NCBI RefSeq assembly: GCF_018343775.1
Contig: NZ_CP074349.1
Span: 1,788,001 to 1,852,000 of the forward strand
DNA length: 64,000 nucleotides
Source of the DNA: Pseudomonas cichorii
GTDB lineage: Bacteria > Pseudomonadota > Gammaproteobacteria > Pseudomonadales > Pseudomonadaceae
Reading direction: 5' to 3'
Position 1 is the first letter of the stretch. Every line of letters starts with the position of its first letter. The position numbers and the translations under genes are program-made. Positions 1-10,282 of this stretch are shown here, piece by piece. The notes under the pieces were generated by a model. That model saw only the letters and a program-made list of their open reading frames with translations. It did no database searches and was not told the origin of the DNA.

Positions 1-916
1 TGCCCAGAAACAGGTTGGAGGTCGGGCAGAAGGCAATAGCCGATCCGGTTTCTGCCAGCCGCGCACACTGTTCGTCGCACAGGTGCACGCCATGGGCGAA
101 CACCGAGCGCTCGCCCAGCAGCTTGAAGTGGTCGTACACGTCCAGATAGTTTTGGCGCTCCGGAAACAGGGCCTTGACCCATTCGATTTCCTGCAGGTTT
201 TCGCTGATATGCGTCTGCATATACAGGCCGGGATACTCGCTCAGCAGCTTGCCTGCCAGGGTCAGTTGCTCCGGCGTGCTGGTGGGCGCAAAGCGCGGGG
301 TGACGGCGTAGCTCAGGCGGCCCTGGCCATGCCAGCGCTCGATCAGTGCCTTGCTGTCCGCATAGCTGGATTCGGCGGTGTCCACCAGATAGTCCGGGGC
401 ATTGCGGTCCATCATCACCTTGCCGGCGATCAGGCGCAGGTCCAGCTTTTGAGCTGCGCTGAACAGAGCGTCTACCGATTCCTTGTGCACACTGCCGAAC
501 ACCAGCGCCGTGGTGGTGCCGTTGCGCAGCAGTTCCTTGAGGAAGATATCGGCCACTTCCGCGGCATGGGTCGGGTCGGCGAACTGGCTTTCGCAGGGGA
601 AGGTGTATGTGTCGAGCCAGTCCAGCAACTGCTCGCCATACGAGCCGATCATGCCGGTCTGTGGCAAGTGAATGTGGGTGTCGATAAAGCCGGGGGTAAT
701 CAGCGCGTCCTGATATTCGATCAACTCGACATCGCTGCCCAGGCTATCCAGCAGGTCGGTGGCATGACCCAGCGCAGTGATCTTGCCGTTTTCTACCAGT
801 AGCAGGCCGTCGACGAAATATTCAAAGGACGCCTCGACCGCCACGTGGGCGGGGTCGGCAATGCTGTGCACGATACTGGCGCGGTAGGCTTTCTTGCGGC
901 GGGAAACGGAAGTCAT
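1..916 (-). CDS. guaD: Guanine deaminase (C-terminus beyond window edge)
   Basis: Hydrolyses guanine to xanthine and ammonia in the cytoplasm, feeding xanthine to the dehydrogenase encoded next to it. About 305 residues are visible. They begin MTSVSRRKKAYRASIV and contain the amidohydrolase metal motif THIHLPQTG, followed downstream by THISENLQEIEW and a conserved HGVHLCDEQ. The start at 916 lies 7 bases after the xdhC stop, so the gene is the last member of the xdhABC-guaD transcription unit. The stop codon lies outside the window, so full length cannot be checked. The identification rests on the motif series and on the xanthine dehydrogenase neighbours. Confidence 0.93.
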   Translation of the reverse strand, partial: MTSVSRRKKAYRASIVHSIADPAHVAVEASFEYFVDGLLLVENGKITALGHATDLLDSLGSDVELIEYQDALITPGFIDTHIHLPQTGMIGSYGEQLLDWLDTYTFPCESQFADPTHAAEVADIFLKELLRNGTTTALVFGSVHKESVDALFSAAQKLDLRLIAGKVMMDRNAPDYLVDTAESSYADSKALIERWHGQGRLSYAVTPRFAPTSTPEQLTLAGKLLSEYPGLYMQTHISENLQEIEWVKALFPERQNYLDVYDHFKLLGERSVFAHGVHLCDEQCARLAETGSAIAFCPTSNLFLG

Positions 917-923
917 GGGCATC

Positions 924-1763
924 TCATTGCGACTGGCTGCGCCGCGAGGCGGGCAGCAGTTTGGCGACAGGTTCGGCATTGTTACTGTGTTGGCCAAAGC
1001 TGGCGTTGTAAGTGGCGATCACTTCGGCAGCGATGGAAATGGCGATCTCGACGGGCAGCTTGCCTTTGACCTGCGCCAGGCCCATGGGGCAGCGCATGCG
1101 TTGCAGCAAGGCGGGCTCAAAGCCGCGTTCTTTCAGGCGATGCTCGAACTTGACGCGCTTGGTCCGGGAGCCGATCAGCCCGAAATAGCCAAAGTCGCCG
1201 CGCTTGAGAATGGCGGCTGTCAGTTCCAGATCCAGTTGATGGTTGTGCGTCATGACAATGCAGTAACTGCCTTTGGGCAGTTGCGCGACCTCATCGACAG
1301 GCTCGTCATTGACGATTTTCAGCACGGCCTCGGGCAAGTGTTCCGGGAACTCCTGTTCGCGAGAGTCGATCCAGCGCACCCGGCAGGGCAGGCTGGCCAG
1401 CAGCGGCACCAGCGCCCGGCCCACATGACCTGCGCCGAACACTGCAATCTGCGCCTGTGGCTGGCCCATGGGCTCGAACAGCAGAACGTTCACGCCACCG
1501 CAACACTGGCCAAGGCTGGCACCGAGGTTGAAGCGCTCCAGGTGCGTCTGCTGAGTGCCGCTGGTCAGCATGTCACGGGCGATTTCCATGGCCTTGTATT
1601 CCAGGTGCCCGCCACCGATGGTGTCGTGGATCCCCTGCGCCGTGACCACCATCTTGGAACCCGCATTGCGTGGCGTCGAGCCCAGTTCTTCGATGATGGT
1701 GACCAGAATGCACGGCTCACCTTGGGCCTGTAGCCTGGCCAGGGCGCTGATCCAGTCGTTCAT
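924..1763 (-). CDS. xdhC: Xanthine dehydrogenase accessory protein XdhC
   Basis: Accessory factor that inserts sulfurated molybdenum cofactor into xanthine dehydrogenase; it is not part of the final enzyme. The 279-residue product starts MNDWISALARLQAQGEP and shows the family motifs LGSTPRNAGSKM, TIGGGHLEYKAM and a Rossmann-like AVFGAGHVGRALV, then GLIGSRTKR. I chose the ATG at 1763 because GAGG precedes it and family members begin there. A longer in-frame start at 1814 would overlap the xdhB stop as ATGA and cannot be excluded. It lies between xdhB and guaD in one operon. Confidence 0.93.
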   Translation of the reverse strand: MNDWISALARLQAQGEPCILVTIIEELGSTPRNAGSKMVVTAQGIHDTIGGGHLEYKAMEIARDMLTSGTQQTHLERFNLGASLGQCCGGVNVLLFEPMGQPQAQIAVFGAGHVGRALVPLLASLPCRVRWIDSREQEFPEHLPEAVLKIVNDEPVDEVAQLPKGSYCIVMTHNHQLDLELTAAILKRGDFGYFGLIGSRTKRVKFEHRLKERGFEPALLQRMRCPMGLAQVKGKLPVEIAISIAAEVIATYNASFGQHSNNAEPVAKLLPASRRSQSQ

Positions 1764-1810
1764 GTGTGCCTCGTGTCCATCGCTGTAGGGGCGAATTGAT
1801 GTGTTCACAG

Positions 1811-4168
1811 TCATCTGTTCAGCCGCCGCATCTGCTCGCAGCCCCACAAAACCCGCTCCGGCGTCGCGGGCGCATCGATGTCGGGTTGATGCCGATAATC
1901 CCCCAGGCTTGCCACCGCATCCTTGATCGCACACCACGCCGCAATCCCCAGCATGAAGGGCGGTTCGCCCACGGCTTTGGAATGGAACACCGTGTCTTCA
2001 GGGTTCTTGCGGTTTTCCACCAGGGTGACCCGTAAATCCAGCGGCAAGTCCGCCACCGCCGGGATCTTGTAGGACGCCGGGCCGTTGGTCAGCAATTTGC
2101 CTTTGTCGTTCCACACCAGTTCTTCGGTGGTCAGCCAGCCCGCGCCCTGAATGTAGCCGCCTTCGACCTGACCGATATCGATGGCCGGGTTCAGGGACGC
2201 ACCTACGTCATGCAGGATGTCGGTGCGCAGCATTTTGTACTCGCCGGTCAGGGTGTCGACGATCACCTCGGCGCAGGCCGCGCCAAAGGCGAAATAGTAA
2301 AAAGGCCGACCCCGCGCCTGAGTGCGGTCATAGAAAATCTTCGGTGTCTTGTAATAGCCGGTGCTGGACAGCGACACCTGGCCCATCCACGCCTGATGCG
2401 CCAGCTCGGCGAAGGACAGCACCTGCTCGCCGATACGCACATGCCCATTGCGAAACACCACGTCGGCCTCGGTCACCTGATACTTCTGCGCCGCAAATTC
2501 CACCAGCCGCTGCTTGAGGATTTCAGCCGCATTCTGCGCGGCCTTGCCATTGAGGTCCGTGCCGCTGGATGCCGCAGTCGGTGAGGTGTTCGGCACCTTG
2601 TCAGTGTTGGTCGCGGTGATCTGGATACGCTCGATATCCACCTGAAACACCTCGGCCACCACCTGAGCCACCTTGACGTTCAAGCCCTGGCCCATCTCCG
2701 TGCCACCATGGTTCAGGTGGATGCTGCCATCGGTGTAGATATGGATCAGCGCACCCGCCTGATTGAGGAAACTGGCGGTAAAGGAAATCCCGAATTTGAC
2801 CGGTGTCAGCGCCAGGCCCTTTTTCAGGATCGGGCTGCTGGCGTTGAAGGCCTTGATGGCTTCGCGACGCTCGGCGTACTGGCTGCTTTGCTCCAGATCG
2901 GCGGTCATTTCTTGCAGCAGGTTGTGCTCGACGGTCTGGTAGTAATGGGTGACGTTGCGCTCGGTCTTGCCGTAGTAATTGGTCTTGCGCACCGCCAGCG
3001 GGTCCAGGTCCAGATGGCGGGCGATGCGGTCCATCACCTCTTCGATGGCGACCATGCCCTGTGGGCCGCCGAAGCCGCGATAGGCGGTGTTCGACGCAGT
3101 GTTGGTCTTGCAGCGATGGCCGTTGATGGTGGCATCGCCCAGGTAATACGAGTTATCGGCATGGAACATCGCCCGGTCGACAATCGAGGCCGACAGGTCT
3201 GGCGAATAACCGCAGTTGCCCGCCAGTTCCAGCTCGATGCCTTGCAGGCGTCCGTTGTCGTCAAAGCCCACGTCGTATTCGATATAGAAGGGGTGGCGCT
3301 TGCCGGTCATCAGCATGTCTTCGACCCGTGGCAGGCGCATCTTGGTTGGTTGCCCGGTGAGGTGGGCAATCACAGCGCACAGGCACGCCGGGCTGGCTGC
3401 CTGGGTTTCCTTGCCGCCAAAGCCGCCGCCCATGCGCCGCATATCGACCACGATTCTGTTCATCGAAACGCCCAGCACCTCGGCCACCAGCTTCTGGATT
3501 TCCGTAGGGTTCTGGGTCGAGCAATAGACGATCATCCCGCCATCTTCGGTGGGCATCACCGACGAAACCTGAGTCTCCAGATAAAAATGCTCTTGCCCGC
3601 CGATATGCAGATTGCCCTGCAAACGATGGGGTGCGTTTTGCAGGGCATTGGCCGAATCGCCACGCTTGTGGGTATGGCTGTCCACCACGAAATGCTTCTG
3701 GCGCAAGGCCTGAACCACATCCAGCACCGGCTCCAGGTCTTCATATTCAATGACCGCCGCCATCGCCGCCTTGCGTGCGGTTTCCAGATCCCGTGCGGCC
3801 ACCGCCAATACCGGCTGGCCGACAAACTCGACCTTGTCGATGGCCAGCAGCGGGTCGCCGGGCAGCAACGGGCCGATGTCTTTCAGGCCGGGAATGTCTT
3901 CGTGGGTGATGACGATCCGCACCCCGTCAAAGGCCAGACACGGCGCGGTGTCGATGCTGATGATGCGCGCATGGGCGCGATCCGACAGGCGTGCATACAC
4001 ATGCAGTTGATTGGGGAACTCCAGGCGGTCATCGATATAGATCGCCTCGCCGCTGACATGCTTGTCGGCACTGTCATGCTTGACGCTGCGGCCTACGCCG
4101 GTGGTCAGGTCCTGCTGGAACAGCGCGACCAGCTCGGCCTGGGTTTTGGGCGGGAGATGATTAGACAT
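1811..4168 (-). CDS. xdhB: Xanthine dehydrogenase, molybdenum-binding subunit
   Basis: Large catalytic subunit that oxidises hypoxanthine and xanthine to urate at the molybdopterin site. At 785 residues it has the usual length for bacterial XdhB. It starts MSNHLPPKTQ and carries the molybdenum hydroxylase signatures GGGFGGKETQ, the AYRGFGGPQG segment and, near the C-terminus, KAVGEPPFMLG, whose Glu is the family's catalytic base. Its start overlaps the end of xdhA by 8 bases, consistent with translational coupling and 1:1 subunit synthesis. Confidence 0.96.
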   Translation of the reverse strand: MSNHLPPKTQAELVALFQQDLTTGVGRSVKHDSADKHVSGEAIYIDDRLEFPNQLHVYARLSDRAHARIISIDTAPCLAFDGVRIVITHEDIPGLKDIGPLLPGDPLLAIDKVEFVGQPVLAVAARDLETARKAAMAAVIEYEDLEPVLDVVQALRQKHFVVDSHTHKRGDSANALQNAPHRLQGNLHIGGQEHFYLETQVSSVMPTEDGGMIVYCSTQNPTEIQKLVAEVLGVSMNRIVVDMRRMGGGFGGKETQAASPACLCAVIAHLTGQPTKMRLPRVEDMLMTGKRHPFYIEYDVGFDDNGRLQGIELELAGNCGYSPDLSASIVDRAMFHADNSYYLGDATINGHRCKTNTASNTAYRGFGGPQGMVAIEEVMDRIARHLDLDPLAVRKTNYYGKTERNVTHYYQTVEHNLLQEMTADLEQSSQYAERREAIKAFNASSPILKKGLALTPVKFGISFTASFLNQAGALIHIYTDGSIHLNHGGTEMGQGLNVKVAQVVAEVFQVDIERIQITATNTDKVPNTSPTAASSGTDLNGKAAQNAAEILKQRLVEFAAQKYQVTEADVVFRNGHVRIGEQVLSFAELAHQAWMGQVSLSSTGYYKTPKIFYDRTQARGRPFYYFAFGAACAEVIVDTLTGEYKMLRTDILHDVGASLNPAIDIGQVEGGYIQGAGWLTTEELVWNDKGKLLTNGPASYKIPAVADLPLDLRVTLVENRKNPEDTVFHSKAVGEPPFMLGIAAWCAIKDAVASLGDYRHQPDIDAPATPERVLWGCEQMRRLNR

Positions 4169-5615
4169 AGCGGCTCACCCGCGTAGCAAGGGTGGGTGTC
4201 TGTAGCTCGATAAAGTATTTGCGCAGCAGGTTTTGCGCGCTGAGCAGACGGTATTCCTTGCTGGCGCGAAAATCCGACAGCGGCGTGAAATCTTCGGCCA
4301 GTGCGCTGCACGCCCGCTCGATGGATGCCGATGTCCAGGGCTGGCCGATCAAGGCCCGCTCGCAGGCCGCGGCACGTTTGGGAATGGCTGCCATGCCGCC
4401 GAACGCAATGCGCGCATCGATAATCCTGCCGTCTTCAAGATGCAGGCAAAAAGCCGCGCAGACCGCCGAGATATCGTCATCCAGTCGCTTGGACACCTTG
4501 TAGGCGCGGAACACATGGCCAGCCTTGGCGGTCGGCACAATGATCTTCTCGATGAACTCGCTTTCCTGACGCGCCGTCACCCGGTAATCGATGAAGTAAT
4601 CTTCCAGCGCCAGGGTGCGCCGAGTCTCACCCTTGCGCAGTACGATCTGCGCGCCCAGTGCGATCAGCAGCGGCGGGGCGTCACCGATGGGCGAGGCATT
4701 GCCGATATTGCCACCCAGCGTGCCTTGGTTGCGGATCTGCAACGAAGCGAAGCGTTGCAGCAACTCGCCGAAGTCCGGGTATTCGGTCTTGAGGGCTGCA
4801 TGGCAGTCGGTCAGCGAGGCGGCCGCGCCAATCTCCAGCCGGTCCTCGAAACGCTCGATGCGCTTCATCTCGGCGATATGGCCAACATGGATCATCACCG
4901 GCAGCGGCTTGTGGAACTGAGTGACTTCCAGCGCCAGATCGGTCCCGCCTGCCAGTAATCTGGCTTGTGGGTGTGCGCTGTAAAGGTCGGCCAGATCGGC
5001 CACGGTCAATGGCACCAGAGAGCGCTTTTCCCCGTCGTTCAATTCGCCGGTTGTCTTGGGCGCGATGTTACGCAGACGGGCGATGGTCTGGGCCTGACGC
5101 TGATCAAACTGGTCGGGTTGCGGTTGGCCGCAGGCCTGGGCGGCAGCGTCCAGAATCGGGCGATAACCGGTGCAGCGGCACAGATTGCCTGCCAGGGCTT
5201 CGTGGGCCTGATGGGCATCGGCGTGCGTGCTGTTCTTTTGCAGGGCGAACAGCGACATCACAAAGCCCGGTGTGCAGAAGCCGCATTGCGAGCCGTGGCA
5301 ATCGACCATGGCCTTTTGCACGCTATGCAGTTGCCCCTGATGCTTGAGGTCTTCGACGCTGATCAATTGTTTGCCATGCAGCGAGGCCACGAAGGTCAGG
5401 CATGAGTTGAGGCTGCGATAACGCAATTGCTCAGTGCCATCGTTGTCGATTTCCAGCTCACCGAGCACAACGGTACAAGCACCGCAGTCACCACTGGCGC
5501 AGCCTTCCTTGGTGCCTGTCTTGTGCGCATACCCGCGCAGGTAATTGAGCACGGTGAGGTTCGGGTCCAGGGTGTGCTCGGTTTTGAGCTCCTGGTTCAA
5601 AAGGAACTGGATCAC
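4161..5615 (-). CDS. xdhA: Xanthine dehydrogenase, 2Fe-2S and FAD subunit
   Basis: Small subunit that passes electrons from the molybdenum centre through two 2Fe-2S clusters to FAD and NAD. In the 484-residue product the plant-type cluster ligands are C39, C44, C47 and C72. The second cluster uses C111, C114, C146 and C148, in CGFC and CRCTGY. The FAD-binding part begins near LLAGGTDLALEV, followed by NIGNASPIGD. First gene of the xdhABC-guaD operon; about 260 bases separate it from the divergent GntR gene. Confidence 0.96.
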   Translation of the reverse strand: MIQFLLNQELKTEHTLDPNLTVLNYLRGYAHKTGTKEGCASGDCGACTVVLGELEIDNDGTEQLRYRSLNSCLTFVASLHGKQLISVEDLKHQGQLHSVQKAMVDCHGSQCGFCTPGFVMSLFALQKNSTHADAHQAHEALAGNLCRCTGYRPILDAAAQACGQPQPDQFDQRQAQTIARLRNIAPKTTGELNDGEKRSLVPLTVADLADLYSAHPQARLLAGGTDLALEVTQFHKPLPVMIHVGHIAEMKRIERFEDRLEIGAAASLTDCHAALKTEYPDFGELLQRFASLQIRNQGTLGGNIGNASPIGDAPPLLIALGAQIVLRKGETRRTLALEDYFIDYRVTARQESEFIEKIIVPTAKAGHVFRAYKVSKRLDDDISAVCAAFCLHLEDGRIIDARIAFGGMAAIPKRAAACERALIGQPWTSASIERACSALAEDFTPLSDFRASKEYRLLSAQNLLRKYFIELQTPTLATRVSRYV

Positions 5616-5691
5616 GGCACTGCACCCTCGATTTCTTGTAATCGGATATGTCGATGAATCTATCAGCTTTGCTTATTGGGTCAATTTTTTT

Positions 5692-5707
5692 CTGACTATC
5701 GAGTCAG
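5692..5707. promoter_or_regulatory. Inverted repeat in the xdhA / GntR intergenic region
   Basis: CTGACT-atcg-AGTCAG, 6-base perfect arms with a 4-base spacer, lies in the divergent promoter region between xdhA and the GntR gene. The size fits an operator for a GntR-family dimer, so it is a candidate site for purine control of both directions. No binding data exist here, and a repeat this short can occur by chance. Confidence 0.35.
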
Positions 5708-5878
5708 GAAATGCTGTTTCCAGTCGATCGGTCAGGTATGGCATGAGCGGCAATAAGTCTGTCACATCAATGATTTGCTTAATTCGTGCCAGTTTCATGA
5801 GCATGGCTCTGCGCCATGCCTAAAGGTTGCGTTACACTCCCTCTCTTAACAATTAGAACTGCTGCTGAAAGGAAAGAC

Positions 5879-6538
5879 ATGACGTTCAAGGCATCGGACA
5901 GCCTCGCCGAGCAGATCGCTCAGCACATTGCCGAGCGGATCATCCGTGGCGAGCTGAAACCTGGAGAGCGGATCCAGGAACAAAAGGTCACGCAGGCGTT
6001 GAGTGTCAGCCGTGGGACCGTTCGTGAAGCATTGTTGATTCTGGAACGCAGGCACCTGGTCGTGATCCTGCCGCGCCGTGGTGCGCAGGTGACTGTGCTG
6101 GATGCCCATAATGTGGTCGGCCTTTGCTCTCTGATGGCCGAGCTGTATATCCTGCTGGCCACGTCGGTTGCCGAACGCTGGCAGCGAGAGTCAGACCTGA
6201 CGCCGTTCTTACAGATCCAGCAGCGCCTCAAAGCCAGTTGCGATCGCGGGGATGTCACGGTCTTCGTCGAGGAAAGCTTCAACGTCATGCGTGCGGCCTA
6301 TGCATTTGCCGACAACCCGTATTTGCAGGAAACCGTCGAAAACCTGCAACCTTCCATGAGTCGCAGTTATTATCTGGCGCTTGAGCAGCGCAAGGCAGAG
6401 CTGGGGGATTACCTGCAGCTGTTGTCGCAACTGCTCGATGCTGTTGTAGCCCGCAATCTGCCCGAGATTCGCGTGGTCTTGACCAACTATTGCCAACGCA
6501 GCTGCAGGCTGGTGCTGGCCGCTTTATCCACAGGCTGA
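5879..6538 (+). CDS. GntR-family regulator (FadR/FCD type), probably for xanthine catabolism
   Basis: Predicted cytoplasmic DNA-binding regulator of 219 residues. The winged helix-turn-helix occupies about residues 8-75 (ELKPGERIQEQKVTQAL, then VSRGTVREALLILERRHLV). The rest is an all-helical effector-binding domain of the FCD type. I chose ATG 5879 because AAAGGAAAG sits just upstream; the longer in-frame extension to 5816 has no ribosome site. It is divergent from xdhA, which suggests control of the xdh operon. It ends 4 bases before smc, so smc may be partly co-transcribed or translationally coupled. Confidence 0.88.
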   Translation: MTFKASDSLAEQIAQHIAERIIRGELKPGERIQEQKVTQALSVSRGTVREALLILERRHLVVILPRRGAQVTVLDAHNVVGLCSLMAELYILLATSVAERWQRESDLTPFLQIQQRLKASCDRGDVTVFVEESFNVMRAAYAFADNPYLQETVENLQPSMSRSYYLALEQRKAELGDYLQLLSQLLDAVVARNLPEIRVVLTNYCQRSCRLVLAALSTG

Positions 6539-6542
6539 CACC

Positions 6543-9500
6543 ATGCGTCTGAAGTGCATCAAGCTGGCGGGGTTCAAATCCTTCGTCGACCCCACCACGG
6601 TGAACTTCCCCAGTAACATGGCGGCCGTTGTCGGTCCCAATGGTTGCGGCAAGTCCAATATCATCGACGCCGTGCGTTGGGTGATGGGCGAAAGCTCGGC
6701 CAAGAACCTGCGCGGCGAGTCGATGACCGACGTCATCTTCAACGGCTCCACCAGCCGCAAGCCCGTGAGTCAGGCGAGCATCGAACTGGTGTTCGACAAC
6801 TCCGATGCCACGCTGGTGGGCGAATACGCCAGCTACGCGGAAATCTCCATTCGCCGCAAAGTGACCCGCGACAGCCAGAACACTTATTACCTCAACGGCA
6901 CCAAATGCCGTCGGCGCGATATCACCGATATCTTCCTGGGCACCGGCCTTGGGCCGCGCAGCTATTCGATCATCGAGCAGGGCATGATCTCCAAGCTGAT
7001 CGAAGCCAAGCCCGAGGACCTGCGCAACTTCATCGAAGAAGCGGCCGGCATCTCCAAGTACAAGGAGCGCCGCCGGGAAACCGAAAACCGCATTCGTCGC
7101 ACCCATGAAAACCTCGCACGCCTGACGGACCTGCGCGAAGAGCTGGAACGCCAGCTTGAGCGCTTGCATCGGCAGGCACAGGCCGCCGAGAAGTATCAGG
7201 AATACAAGGCCGAAGAGCGTCAGCTCAAGGCTCAGTTGTCGGCTCTGCGCTGGCAGGCGCTGAACGAGCAGGTCGGCCAGCGCGAGGCAGTGATCGGCAA
7301 TCAGGAAATCGGTTTCGAGGCCTTGGTGGCTGACCAGCGCAGTGCCGATGCCAGCATCGAGCGACTGCGGGACGGTCATCACGACCTGTCCGAGCGCTTC
7401 AATGTGGTGCAGGGCCGCTTCTATTCCGTGGGCGGCGATATCGCCCGTGTCGAGCAAAGCATTCAACATGGCCAGCAGCGCCTGCGCCAGTTGCAGGACG
7501 ATTTGCGCGAAGCCGAACGCGCCCGTCAGGAAACCGAATCGCACTTGGGCCACGACACCACTTTGCTGGCGACCCTGGGCGAAGAGCTGGAAATGCTCGA
7601 ACCGGAACAGGAAATGACCAGCGCCGCCGCCGAAGAGTCGGCCATCGCGCTGGAAGACGCCGAAGCCACGATGCAGGGCTGGCAGGAAAAGTGGGACGTC
7701 TTCAACCAGCAATCAGCCGAGCCGCAACGTCAGGCTCAGGTGCAGCAGTCGCGCATTCAGCAACTGGAACAAAGCATCGAGCGGCTGGCCGAGCGTCAGC
7801 GCCGCCTCAACGAAGAGCGCCAATTGCTGGCCGCTGACCCCGAAGACGCAGCCATTCTTGAGCTGAGCGAAGACCTGGCCACCCGGGAAATGACCATCGA
7901 CGACCTGCACCTGAACGAAGGTCAGGTGGTCGAGCAACTGGAGCAGTTGCGCGATCAATTGCAGCAGGCCAATCAGGCGCAACAGCAGGCCCAGGGCGAA
8001 TTGCAACGTTTGAACGGTCGCCTGGCTTCGCTTGAAGCCTTGCAGCAGGCAGCCCTCGACCCGGACACCGGCACTGCCGAGTGGCTGCGTGACCAACAAC
8101 TGGCTGAGCGCCCGCGTCTGGCTGAAGGGCTGAGTGTCGAAGCCGGCTGGGAACTGGCGGTGGAAACCGTGCTGGGTGCCGACCTGCAAGCGGTGCTGGT
8201 GGATGATTTTGTCGGGCTGGATCTGGCCGGTTTTCAGCAGGGCGACCTGCGCCTGCTGAGCCCCGGTGCCGATACCAATCGCCTGCCGGGCAGCCTGCTG
8301 GACAAGGTCGAAAGCCCAGTCGACTTGTCGGCCTGGCTGGGGCAGGTCATGCCCGTGCAGACCCTCGACGAAGCCCTGGCGCGACGTGGGCAATTGAGTG
8401 CCGGGCAAAGCTTTATCAGCCGCGACGGTTACTGGGTCGGGCGTCACTTCCTGCGCGTGCGTCGTGCCAGCGAAGCCCAGAGCGGCGTACTGGCTCGTGG
8501 TCAGGAACTGCAACGGCTTGGGCTGGAGCGGGACGAACTCGAAGCGGCGCTGGCGGCCCGTGAAGAACAACTGCTGTCGCTGCGTGAGCAACAGTCGCAA
8601 CAGGAAGAAACCCGCGAACAACTGCGCCGCCGCCTGCAAGACGAAACCCGTCAGCAGGGCGAACTCAAGGCTCAGCTGTCGGCAGCCAAGGCCAAGGTCG
8701 AGCAGTTGACCCTGCGCCGCACTCGTCTGGACGAAGAGCTGACCGAAGTGGGCGAACAGCGCGCCATGGAGCATGAACACCTGGGCGAGTCCCGCGTGCA
8801 ACTGCAAGACGCTCTGGACGCCATGGCCCAGGACACCGAGCAGCGCGAGCTGCTGCAAGCCCAGCGCGACAGCCTGCGCGAGCGCCTGGACCGGGTGCGT
8901 CAGGAAGCCCGCCAGCACAAGGACCGCAGCCATCAACTGGCGGTGCGCCTGGGCTCGATCAAGGCCCAGCACGACTCCACGCGCCAGGCCCTTGAGCGCC
9001 TGAAGATGCAGTCCGAGCGCTTGTCCGAAAAAAGCGAGCAACTGGGCCTGAACCTGGAAGAAGGGCAGGCTCCGCTGGAAGAACTGCGCCTCAAGCTCGA
9101 AGAGTTGCTGGAAAAGCGCATGGTCGTCGACGACGAAATGCGCATCGCCAAAATTGCTCTGGAAGACGCCGACCGTGAACTGCGCGATGCCGAGAAGCGC
9201 CGCACCCAGGCCGAACAGCAGTCGCAACTGCTGCGTGGCCAACTGGAACAGCAGCGCCTGGAGTGGCAAGCCCTGACAGTGCGGCGCAAGGCCTTGCAGG
9301 ATCAACTGCACGAAGATGGCTATGACCTTCACGGCGTTCTGGCCACCTTGAGCCCCGAAGCCAGCGAGGCGAGTGCCGAGCAGCAGCTTGAAAGCATCGC
9401 GGCGCGTATCCAGCGCCTGGGCGCCATCAACCTCGCGGCCATTGACGAATACCAGCAACAGTCCGAGCGCAAACGTTACCTCGATGCCCAGAACGCCGAT

Positions 9501-10031
9501 CTGGTGGAAGCACTGGAGACGCTGGAAAACGTCATCCGCAAGATCGACAAGGAAACCCGCAATCGTTTCAAGGAGACCTTCGATCAGATAAACAGCGGAA
9601 TTCAGGCGCTGTTTCCGAAAGTTTTCGGTGGCGGCTCCGCTTATTTGGAACTGACGGGCGAAGATTTACTCGATACAGGGGTGACAATCATGGCGCGTCC
9701 TCCCGGCAAGAAGAACAGCACGATTCATTTGCTGTCCGGTGGGGAAAAAGCCCTGACGGCATTAGCACTGGTTTTTGCGATTTTCAAACTCAACCCGGCG
9801 CCGTTCTGCATGCTCGACGAGGTCGATGCGCCACTGGATGACGCCAACGTAGGACGTTATGCCCGCTTGGTGAAAGAAATGTCACAAACGGTGCAGTTCA
9901 TCTACATCACCCACAACAAGATCGCCATGGAAATGGCCGATCAACTGATGGGTGTGACCATGCACGAACCCGGCTGTTCGCGCCTTGTAGCGGTGGATGT
10001 GGAGGAGGCGATGGCCCTTGTGGATGCGTGA
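6543..10031 (+). CDS. smc: Chromosome segregation protein SMC
   Basis: ATPase that organises and segregates the chromosome with its kleisin partners. The 1162-residue product has the expected SMC layout: an N-terminal Walker A motif (VGPNGCGKSNIIDAVRW, about residue 32), two very long coiled coils rich in Q, E, R and L, a central hinge around residues 510-640 (including VETVLGADLQAVLVDD), and a C-terminal head with the signature LLSGGEKALTALAL and Walker B PFCMLDEVDAPLDD. It starts 4 bases after the GntR stop. zipA and ligA follow in the order usual for Pseudomonas. Confidence 0.97.
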   Translation: MRLKCIKLAGFKSFVDPTTVNFPSNMAAVVGPNGCGKSNIIDAVRWVMGESSAKNLRGESMTDVIFNGSTSRKPVSQASIELVFDNSDATLVGEYASYAEISIRRKVTRDSQNTYYLNGTKCRRRDITDIFLGTGLGPRSYSIIEQGMISKLIEAKPEDLRNFIEEAAGISKYKERRRETENRIRRTHENLARLTDLREELERQLERLHRQAQAAEKYQEYKAEERQLKAQLSALRWQALNEQVGQREAVIGNQEIGFEALVADQRSADASIERLRDGHHDLSERFNVVQGRFYSVGGDIARVEQSIQHGQQRLRQLQDDLREAERARQETESHLGHDTTLLATLGEELEMLEPEQEMTSAAAEESAIALEDAEATMQGWQEKWDVFNQQSAEPQRQAQVQQSRIQQLEQSIERLAERQRRLNEERQLLAADPEDAAILELSEDLATREMTIDDLHLNEGQVVEQLEQLRDQLQQANQAQQQAQGELQRLNGRLASLEALQQAALDPDTGTAEWLRDQQLAERPRLAEGLSVEAGWELAVETVLGADLQAVLVDDFVGLDLAGFQQGDLRLLSPGADTNRLPGSLLDKVESPVDLSAWLGQVMPVQTLDEALARRGQLSAGQSFISRDGYWVGRHFLRVRRASEAQSGVLARGQELQRLGLERDELEAALAAREEQLLSLREQQSQQEETREQLRRRLQDETRQQGELKAQLSAAKAKVEQLTLRRTRLDEELTEVGEQRAMEHEHLGESRVQLQDALDAMAQDTEQRELLQAQRDSLRERLDRVRQEARQHKDRSHQLAVRLGSIKAQHDSTRQALERLKMQSERLSEKSEQLGLNLEEGQAPLEELRLKLEELLEKRMVVDDEMRIAKIALEDADRELRDAEKRRTQAEQQSQLLRGQLEQQRLEWQALTVRRKALQDQLHEDGYDLHGVLATLSPEASEASAEQQLESIAARIQRLGAINLAAIDEYQQQSERKRYLDAQNADLVEALETLENVIRKIDKETRNRFKETFDQINSGIQALFPKVFGGGSAYLELTGEDLLDTGVTIMARPPGKKNSTIHLLSGGEKALTALALVFAIFKLNPAPFCMLDEVDAPLDDANVGRYARLVKEMSQTVQFIYITHNKIAMEMADQLMGVTMHEPGCSRLVAVDVEEAMALVDA

Positions 10032-10282
10032 TCTGTCATGGTATTTCGCCGGGAAATGGCCTTTTAATGGCCCAAATATGTGAAACGGTAGCGATAGATA
10101 CCACCCTCAGCGCCATACAGGTGCAACAGACGGTGTAAAGTTACCTTTGGTCGTGCTAGTTTAGTGACCACTTTTTTATTTCGACGTGGGCAAAATGCCA
10201 GTTAGAACATAGACTTGGCACCACGTATTAAAGGGGTTTAGGCCCTTATTTTGAAAATTCTTCATTAGAGGCACTGGATTAC

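Noticed and set aside
2708..4186. 492-codon open frame opposite xdhB
   Set aside because: Shadow of xdhB; no ribosome site or recognisable domain.
7713..9458. 581-codon open frame opposite smc
   Set aside because: Antisense of the SMC coiled coil; low-complexity L/Q-rich translation typical of a shadow frame.
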